DNA of 64,000 bases from Lysinibacter cavernae (GTDB taxonomy: Bacteria; Actinomycetota; Actinomycetes; Actinomycetales; Microbacteriaceae), in contig NZ_JAAMOX010000001.1 in assembly GCF_011758565.1 (NCBI RefSeq), positions 2,085,838-2,149,837 on the forward strand, read 5' to 3'. Below, one piece after another: positions 59,542-64,000 of this stretch; within the stretch, counting starts at the first letter, position 1, and each line of letters begins with the position of its first letter. The notes beneath the pieces were generated by a model. It made no database searches, had not been told where the DNA came from, and was given only the letters and a program-made list of their open reading frames with translations. The position numbers and the translations under genes were made by a program.

Positions 59542-59895
59542 ATGCTCCTCAGAATTGATCCATCCGCCCCGGCTCCGCTCTTTGAGCAGATCGCAGAGGG
59601 CATCAGGAGCCACATCCTCTCGGGAACAGTGAAGGCCGGCGAGCGCCTCCCCTCGGCGAAAACGCTTGCGGCATCGCTCGACCTCAACATCCACACCGTC
59701 CTACATGCCCTCCACCTCCTCAGAGACGAAGGAATGATCGAACTTCATCGAGGGCGCGGCGCGATCGTGACAGGGCGTGCGCACGACTTGGAGGCCCTGC
59801 AGGCGCTCATCCCATCACTTGTTGCCGAAGCAAAAAAGCTAGAACTTGACCCCGCCATACTGTCAACGATGATCAGCCAGGAGTACCAGAAATAA
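59542..59895 (+). CDS. GntR-family regulator, YtrA subfamily
   Basis: 117 residues. The winged helix is 'PLFEQIAEGIRSHILSGTVKAGERLPSAKTLAASLDLNIHTVLHALHLLRDEGMIELHRGRGAIVT', followed only by a short two-helix tail as in the YtrA subfamily. Such repressors control their own membrane-protein operons. Its stop overlaps the next start by one base (TAATG). Confidence 0.92.
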   Translation: MLLRIDPSAPAPLFEQIAEGIRSHILSGTVKAGERLPSAKTLAASLDLNIHTVLHALHLLRDEGMIELHRGRGAIVTGRAHDLEALQALIPSLVAEAKKLELDPAILSTMISQEYQK

Positions 59896-60905
59896 TGCCC
59901 CCCGCCACGCAGCGCCAACGCAAGCTGACCGCCGGTCAATCTCGGCAGATCCTCTTCCTCGCGCTCTTCTTGCCGGTGCTCGTGTACGGTTCCGGCATCG
60001 CCATCATGATCTCCGCGCTTCCGGACCTGCCCGACACGGTCGCCATCCACTGGAATGCCGAAGGAGAGGCTGACGGCTTTGACAGCCCACTCGTTCCGAT
60101 CATCGCAAATTCGGCGCTAGCCGTCGGCCTCGCCGCACTCTTCTTTGGGATGACCTGGAACGGAGCAAAGCGCGGCACCTCGCCAACCCTTGTTCGACTC
60201 CTCACCGCATTCACCCCCGGATTCGCCGTGTTCATGATGGTGCAGATGGTGCCATCGCTCCTCAACCAGCGCGGCCTCACGGCAGAGCAGATCGCCGCAC
60301 AAGGCGTTGGGCTCGAATGGATGCTCGGCCTCGTCGTCGGGCTCGCTGTCGCCGGCGTGTGCTGGCTCCTCGCGCCTCAGCTGGAACCGGTCGAGGCGCA
60401 CACCTCAGAAGTCGCCCCGCTCCCGCTTCGGGCCACAGAACGAGCAATCTGGAGCCAGACGGCCACCATGTCAACGCTCCTGTGGTGGATTCTACTCGCC
60501 GTCATAACCGGCGGAATGACGGCGACCATCATCTCTACGCTCGATAAGCCGGACCAGTGGTACCAGATCGCCATCTTTGGGTTTGTCTACGCGGTCGTGT
60601 TCTCAACGATGACCTGGCGCGTGACGGTTTCCCCCACCGGAATTGCCGTCAGGTCAGCCCTCGGCTGGCCCGTCGTCAGGGTGCCCCTCGAACACATCAA
60701 GCGCGCCACCGTGAGTGATGTTGATCCGCTCACCGAGTTTGGCGGCTGGGGCATCCGCTTCGCCGGCGGACGACGCTTGGGCATCATCCTTCAGCGCGGC
60801 AATGCCCTCGAGATCGAACGCAACGATGGCAAGCGCACGCTGGTCGTCACGATCGACGATGCCGACGTTGGCGCATCCCTGCTCACAAGCTATCTCAACC
60901 GCTAA
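59895..60905 (+). CDS. DUF1648 membrane protein (first paralog)
   Basis: 336 residues. N-terminal DUF1648 segment ('ISALPDLPDTVAIHWNAEGEADGFDSP') after the first helix, about six hydrophobic helices, then a PH-like C-terminal domain ('FGGWGIRFAGGRRLGIILQRGNALEIERNDGKR'). DUF1648 also occurs in SdpI-type proteins. YtrA-like control suggests a response to envelope-active compounds. Function is not established. Confidence 0.8.
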   Translation: MPPATQRQRKLTAGQSRQILFLALFLPVLVYGSGIAIMISALPDLPDTVAIHWNAEGEADGFDSPLVPIIANSALAVGLAALFFGMTWNGAKRGTSPTLVRLLTAFTPGFAVFMMVQMVPSLLNQRGLTAEQIAAQGVGLEWMLGLVVGLAVAGVCWLLAPQLEPVEAHTSEVAPLPLRATERAIWSQTATMSTLLWWILLAVITGGMTATIISTLDKPDQWYQIAIFGFVYAVVFSTMTWRVTVSPTGIAVRSALGWPVVRVPLEHIKRATVSDVDPLTEFGGWGIRFAGGRRLGIILQRGNALEIERNDGKRTLVVTIDDADVGASLLTSYLNR

Positions 60906-60930
60906 GAGTGCTCACACACAAGGAGACAGC

Positions 60931-61953
60931 ATGACCAACTCCAGCACCACACCGCTCAACGCCATGACGCAAGGCGAGCGCCGACGCCTATTTTTTGCCT
61001 CCGTTGGCCTGACGGGTGCCGCCTATCTCGCGGGGCTCGTCATCGTCCTCCTCACAATGGCCCAGCTGCCACAGCAAATCGCGACACACTGGGGACCATC
61101 GCTCACGGCCGACGGCTTTGGTTCGCCGTGGATGGCGGTCGTTCTGCTGCTCGTTGTCGGCGTTGTCCTCATCACAGTGATCTACTTTTCGGCATACCAA
61201 CAGGCCGGGTATCGGCCAACACTTGCGTCGTCACGCCTGATCCTTGGATTCCTCGTTGGCGTTTCGGTCGCGGCCTGCACCCTGATTGTGGCCTCAACCC
61301 TCAGCCAGGTTGGGCTCAACGAGACTCAGATCAGGGAGGTCAGTCTCCTTCCGTCGATGCTCATCGCGCTTGCCACGGGAGCGCTCATCGGCACAATCGC
61401 CGGATTTCTCGCACCAAACGTCGAAACGATCCCCGTCTCGGTCGAGCCGGTAACCGCAAACCAGGACGGCACCAACGAGTTTGGTGAGTGGCGCAGATCC
61501 GTGACAGCACCCACCGCTGTTTGGTGGATTATGCTCGGGGCAATCGCCCTCTTGGTTTCGGTTTTTGTGCTCATTGCCACGCTCGAACCGTCGATCAGGC
61601 TTGTCGCGCTCATCCCGATCGCCTTCATTTATCCGCTCGTGAGCTGCATAACGTGGAGCATCACCATCAGCGAACAAGGCCTCGTTGCACGATCAATCCT
61701 TGGCTGGCCTGCCGTTCACATCCCAATAGAGGCGATCGACCGCGTCGAACTTACCAACGTGCAGCCGATGGCCGATTTTGGCGGTTGGGGCATTCGCCTC
61801 GGACTCGACCGCCGGTGGGGCATCGTTCTGCAGAAGGGCGAAGCCATCCAGATTCAACGCAACGACGGAAAACGTACGTTTGTTGTCACAGTTGATGATG
61901 CCGCAACCGGTGCAGCAATCCTCAGCGCTTTTGCGTCACGCCCACGTTCGTAG
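60931..61953 (+). CDS. DUF1648 membrane protein (second paralog)
   Basis: 340 residues. Same layout as its neighbour: DUF1648 segment 'MAQLPQQIATHWGPSLTADGFGSP', about six helices, and C-terminal 'FGGWGIRLGLDRRWGIVLQKGEAIQIQRNDGKRTFVVTVDDA'. Start ATG 60931 with AAGGAGA upstream. Tandem duplication of the preceding gene with clear divergence; the two may form a heteromer. Confidence 0.8.
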   Translation: MTNSSTTPLNAMTQGERRRLFFASVGLTGAAYLAGLVIVLLTMAQLPQQIATHWGPSLTADGFGSPWMAVVLLLVVGVVLITVIYFSAYQQAGYRPTLASSRLILGFLVGVSVAACTLIVASTLSQVGLNETQIREVSLLPSMLIALATGALIGTIAGFLAPNVETIPVSVEPVTANQDGTNEFGEWRRSVTAPTAVWWIMLGAIALLVSVFVLIATLEPSIRLVALIPIAFIYPLVSCITWSITISEQGLVARSILGWPAVHIPIEAIDRVELTNVQPMADFGGWGIRLGLDRRWGIVLQKGEAIQIQRNDGKRTFVVTVDDAATGAAILSAFASRPRS

Positions 61954-61965
61954 CACCATAAACAC

Positions 61966-62262
61966 ATGCCTTCCTATCGCGTGACGCTCACGATTGGCGC
62001 CCTCCTTGCCGGCAACGGACCGGCCGAGGTGCTGCCAGCAGCGTCACACGCAGCACGAGACGTCGCCGTACTTGAGGCAGCTGACGTCTCGGTTGTCGCT
62101 GGCGCACCGCGTATTACGGTGCGCTTCACCGCCGATGACAACGACATTGCCCGCCAGGTGTCACGGCACGTCGTAGCAAGCACCGCAGCGGTTGCCAGAG
62201 TCACGATGGTACAGATCACCCTCCGCTCCGGCAACCGCTGGGACGCGGTCAGCTGGGAATAA
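61966..62262 (+). CDS. Small conserved-type protein, function unknown
   Basis: 98 residues, no signal peptide or membrane segment. An alternating beta/alpha pattern ('SYRVTLTIGAL', 'AADVSVVAGAPRITVRFTADDNDIARQVSRHVVAS', 'TMVQITLRSGNRW') suggests a small ferredoxin-like alpha/beta fold. It is 12 bases after the second DUF1648 gene, so probably in the same operon. Not recognised. Confidence 0.6.
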   Translation: MPSYRVTLTIGALLAGNGPAEVLPAASHAARDVAVLEAADVSVVAGAPRITVRFTADDNDIARQVSRHVVASTAAVARVTMVQITLRSGNRWDAVSWE

Positions 62263-62266
62263 TCAG

Positions 62267-63643
62267 CTACAGCATCACATACCCAGCGACCACGTAGAGG
62301 ATGAGGCTGAGTACTGCCGCGATCCCCGCATACGGCATGATCGCGGTCATCAGGTTGACGGGTTTCACCCCAACCGACTTTGAGGCGAGGATGATGCCGT
62401 CACCGTACAGGCACGTTGTCGACCCAAAGGCGGCACCAGAGAAGACGGCGGCACCGGCAAGGATCGGGTCAACCCCCATCGCAATCGCCAGCGGTATGAC
62501 AATCGGGGTGATGACGGCGGCGAGGTCCCAGAACGACCCGGTTGCGTAGGCGTAGACGCCGCAGACGAGGAAGACCATGGCAGGCAGCAACGCTCCACTC
62601 ATGAGCGGGGTCGTCGCGTCAATCACCCAGTCGGCAAGCTTCAGATCGGTGTTGAGGTGCTGCACCATAAAGGCGAGCACCGAAAGAACCATAACAAACG
62701 CCATGCTGCTGATGCCCTCAAACGCAGCCTCAAAAACCTCGCGGAGCTTGAGCCTGCGCTGGACAACGTAGAGAACGATAGCGACAATCAGGCCGGCAGC
62801 CGTGCCCTTGACGATATCGACGCCGGTCACGATGGTTACCGTAATGAGCGTGACGATCGGGATGAGGAAGTTGTATGGCAGCGGTTTGCGGCCATCATCA
62901 GCGCGCGGTCGCGCGAGCTCAAACTCGCGCTCCTCTGCTGTGGTGTTGGCGGGAAGAGTGTCTCCGGTCGTGTCAACCCTGCGCTGGTCCCGTTTGAGGG
63001 AACCCATCAGGGGAAGCACACCGAGGGAGAGCAGCAGGCCAATGATGAGCGCGATCCAGCCGAAGAACACAAACGGGATACCGGCAACGTAGGCGCCAAA
63101 TCCTGAGCCGTTAACCGTCACACCCTCGGCCTCGAGGAGCGCCCCAAAGAACACGGCCCACGTCGAGAACGGGATGATGACGGCAATGGGTGCAGAGGTC
63201 ATCTTGATGATGGTGCCAAGCTGCGTTCGCGGCACGCCGTAGCGGTCAGTGACGGCCTTCATCGAGGTACCAACGGTGAGTGCGTTGAGGTAGTCGTCGA
63301 TGAACAAGACGATCGTGAGGAGCCAGGTGAGCACAAGCGATTTGCGCCTGGTGTTCACAAATTTCTCGGTCCACGTTGCAAAGTCACTCACGGCTCCTGA
63401 CGCATTAAATAGCGCAATAAGGATGCCAAAGAGGGCAACAACAAGAACCAGCCACTGCAACGTCTCGTCGTTCATTGACTCGCCGAAGTATCCGACCCAG
63501 GTGTCGGCAAAGGCCCAGCCACCCATCATCACGGCACCAATAATGGTTCCGATGAAGAGGGCGAGCAGCGTGCGGCGGGTGAGCACCGCTGTTACCAGGA
63601 TGGCAACGATGGGTAAGAGCGCAAACGCGCCGTATTCGATCAT
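62267..63643 (-). CDS. nhaC: NhaC-family Na+/H+ antiporter
   Basis: 458 residues with about eleven to twelve hydrophobic helices. The conserved stretches 'LVLTWLLTIVLFIDDYLNALTVGTSMKAVTDRYGVPR', 'APIAVIIPFSTWAVFFGALLE' and 'ATGSFWDLAAVITPIVIPLA' match NhaC/YheL-type antiporters, with the Asp pair of FIDDYLN likely in ion binding. It exchanges Na+ (or malate/lactate in some members) for protons across the membrane. It ends five bases from the convergent small gene. Confidence 0.88.
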   Translation of the reverse strand: MIEYGAFALLPIVAILVTAVLTRRTLLALFIGTIIGAVMMGGWAFADTWVGYFGESMNDETLQWLVLVVALFGILIALFNASGAVSDFATWTEKFVNTRRKSLVLTWLLTIVLFIDDYLNALTVGTSMKAVTDRYGVPRTQLGTIIKMTSAPIAVIIPFSTWAVFFGALLEAEGVTVNGSGFGAYVAGIPFVFFGWIALIIGLLLSLGVLPLMGSLKRDQRRVDTTGDTLPANTTAEEREFELARPRADDGRKPLPYNFLIPIVTLITVTIVTGVDIVKGTAAGLIVAIVLYVVQRRLKLREVFEAAFEGISSMAFVMVLSVLAFMVQHLNTDLKLADWVIDATTPLMSGALLPAMVFLVCGVYAYATGSFWDLAAVITPIVIPLAIAMGVDPILAGAAVFSGAAFGSTTCLYGDGIILASKSVGVKPVNLMTAIMPYAGIAAVLSLILYVVAGYVML

Positions 63644-63667
63644 GTGGACCTTCCGCGGCCGTAGCCG

Positions 63668-64000
63668 CTATTGAACATTATCGAGGCGTTCGCCGTCAAG
63701 ATACGTGGCGAGCACCGGAAGTGTGGACAGATCGTCTCCCAGAACCTCTGTGGGATCTTCCGCCCAGAGCGCAAGATCGGCACGCGCTCCTGGCGCGATG
63801 ATGCCGAGGTCCGTGTCCCCCTGCGCAAGCGCTGCGGCCCTTGTATAGCCGTAGAGCGCTTGGGCAGGGGTGAGCCGCTGCTCTGGCTCGTAGACAAAAG
63901 CGTCGGGTTGCCCTGGAGCGCGCCGAAGGACCGCCCAGGCGAGGCCGTGCCTCGCATCCAGATCGGCAACGGGCCAGTCAGAACCAAGGGCAAGGGGAAC
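63668..64000 (-). CDS. Amidohydrolase family protein, C-terminal fragment
   Basis: The frame enters from the right edge and gives 110 residues ending at a TAG (63668-63670). 'LALGSDWPVADLDARHGLAWAV', 'RLTPAQALYGYTRAAALAQGDTDLGIIAPGARADLALWAEDP' is the C-terminal part of YtcJ-like amidohydrolases, including the metal-binding Asp of GSDWP. The N-terminal metal-binding residues lie outside the window. Confidence 0.82.
   Translation of the reverse strand, partial: VPLALGSDWPVADLDARHGLAWAVLRRAPGQPDAFVYEPEQRLTPAQALYGYTRAAALAQGDTDLGIIAPGARADLALWAEDPTEVLGDDLSTLPVLATYLDGERLDNVQ

Overview
The window is chromosomal DNA from a high-GC Gram-positive actinobacterium, most likely a member of Microbacteriaceae or a close relative. 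The reasons are an ESX-4-like type VII secretion system (T7SS) with EccB, EccC, EccD and mycosin but no EccA or EccE, surface proteins ending in LAxTG-like sorting signals, an actinobacterial DUF3151 protein next to purA, a YhgE/Pip export-type protein, and dense operons with ATGA start/stop overlaps and frequent GTG/TTG starts. I saw no tRNA, rRNA, CRISPR array or intact insertion sequence.

Layout. 1-8588: the tail of one alcohol dehydrogenase, then a minus-strand polyol / glycerol-3-phosphate operon (MFS transporter, GlpK-like kinase, GlpD-like dehydrogenase, alkyl-DHAP-synthase-like flavoprotein, GlpP-type antiterminator, small monooxygenase, Zn alcohol dehydrogenase). 8880-16287: a LacI regulator divergent from a sugar ABC importer followed by two Gfo/Idh/MocA dehydrogenases flanking a ThuA-like protein, probably a disaccharide or glycoside pathway going through keto-sugars. 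Two 60-bp near-perfect palindromes with compensatory changes lie just 3' of the first and last genes of this block.

16498-39439: the T7SS locus. The minus-strand arm reads from an Esx-type pair (35024-34373) through a mycosin-like protease, a Pro/Gly-rich WXG substrate, several small helical proteins, two putative substrate/lipoprotein modules, an EccD, an RDD-FHA protein and a three-ATPase EccC. The plus-strand arm carries a second EccD, EccB and a canonical mycosin. The most interesting part is 24367-27114: two small WXG-like partners, a 563-residue protein with an N-terminal WXG hairpin and a DUF1023-type alpha/beta hydrolase domain, and an overlapping lipoprotein gene. This looks like a secreted lipase/esterase effector with a surface immunity lipoprotein.

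39507-41575: chorismate mutase, purA and a DUF3151 protein. 41787-55542: cell-envelope genes, comprising two sortase-type surface proteins (801 and 2044 residues), a TetR-controlled YhgE/Pip system with a degenerate ABC ATPase, and an ECF sigma factor fused to a zinc-finger/membrane tail whose start overlaps the end of the giant surface-protein gene. 55861-64000: an rRNA/tRNA methyltransferase, a quinone reductase, a VanY-type carboxypeptidase, an HpaI-type aldolase, a YtrA-like regulator with two DUF1648 membrane proteins, an NhaC antiporter and a partial amidohydrolase.

All calls come from reading the sequence and recalled family knowledge; no database search was run.
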